Source: Sulfurimonas sp. (GTDB lineage Bacteria > Campylobacterota > Campylobacteria > Campylobacterales > Sulfurimonadaceae). Taken from it: a stretch of 5,447 nucleotides of DNA. The translations under genes were made by a program, and so were the position numbers. Shown here in pieces: positions 5,421 to 5,447 of the stretch. The stretch spans positions 1-5,447 of the forward strand of contig WFPU01000253.1 in the NCBI GenBank assembly GCA_015487435.1, read 5' to 3'. Below the pieces are notes generated by a model. It ran no database searches. It saw only the letters and a list, made by a program, of their open reading frames with translations, and was not told where the DNA came from. The first letter of the stretch is position 1. Every line of letters begins with the position of its first letter.

Positions 5421-5447
5421 TAAAATTAAAAGAGCATGATACAGAGG
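5411..5447 (+). CDS. Possible start of another gene (12 codons, cut by the window edge)
   Basis: The ATG at 5411 opens a frame reading MKAIKLKEHDTE to the edge. The residue pattern (Ile-Lys-Leu-Lys-Glu) is typical of a real cytoplasmic N-terminus, and it stays open while both - strand frames nearby stop quickly. No good Shine-Dalgarno sequence is visible upstream. It is too short to identify. It resembles the opening of McrC-like restriction proteins only in a general way, and I do not assign it. Confidence 0.35.
   Translation, partial: MKAIKLKEHDTE

Noticed and set aside
5291..5443. 8-bp inverted repeat TGTATCAT ... ATGATACA
   Set aside because: Arms this short and AT-rich, 137 bases apart, are expected by chance, and nothing else supports a mobile element with these ends.
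1..5447. CRISPR array, tRNA/rRNA gene or complete insertion sequence
   Set aside because: There are no regularly spaced repeats, no cloverleaf or rRNA-like segment and no transposase or integrase motif in any frame I could read.

Overview
The DNA is AT-rich (roughly one third G+C), with Lys/Ile/Glu/Asn-rich proteins, AGA/CGT-type arginine codons and perfect TATAAT boxes without clear -35 boxes. Together with the style of the restriction protein, this suggests a member of the Campylobacterota (Sulfurimonas/Sulfurovum/Arcobacter-like). That assignment is an inference from composition and family resemblance; there is no rRNA or other marker here.

The window is a piece of a defence island read left to right on the + strand. 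At the left edge (1-72) a gene of unknown identity begins on the - strand and runs out of the window. Facing away from it is a DUF2130 (coiled coil plus PD-(D/E)XK-like) gene, up to 1080, whose 5' end seems to have been lost: its open frame begins with a TTG inside the divergent gene, and the usual N-terminal zinc-ribbon start is absent. Between 1070 and 1257 two tiny ORFs (32 and 29 codons), each with a good ribosome-binding site, form a chain of overlaps from the DUF2130 stop to the rhuM start. A weak hairpin there covers the second ribosome-binding site.

The core is a two-gene unit. A RhuM-family gene (1250-2257) overlaps by one base (TAATG) a full-length 990-aa type III restriction endonuclease Res subunit (2257-5229). 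Res has all the helicase motifs and an intact C-terminal PD...ESK nuclease. RhuM genes are often found inside type III loci between mod and res. No modification methyltransferase (mod) is present here: the gene upstream of rhuM is the damaged DUF2130 gene, and beyond it the strand switches. Either mod lies beyond an insertion or rearrangement to the left, or this is a Res-RhuM unit without a linked methylase.

The right end (5230-5447) is intergenic. It holds a weak terminator-like repeat, a possible promoter, a GC-clamped hairpin, a near-perfect 16-bp direct repeat around a 12-bp palindrome, and what may be the first 12 codons of another + strand gene. The least expected signals are the tiny-ORF chain, a 9-bp-arm palindrome inside rhuM that uses the only CGG arginine codon I found in the window, and the missing mod.
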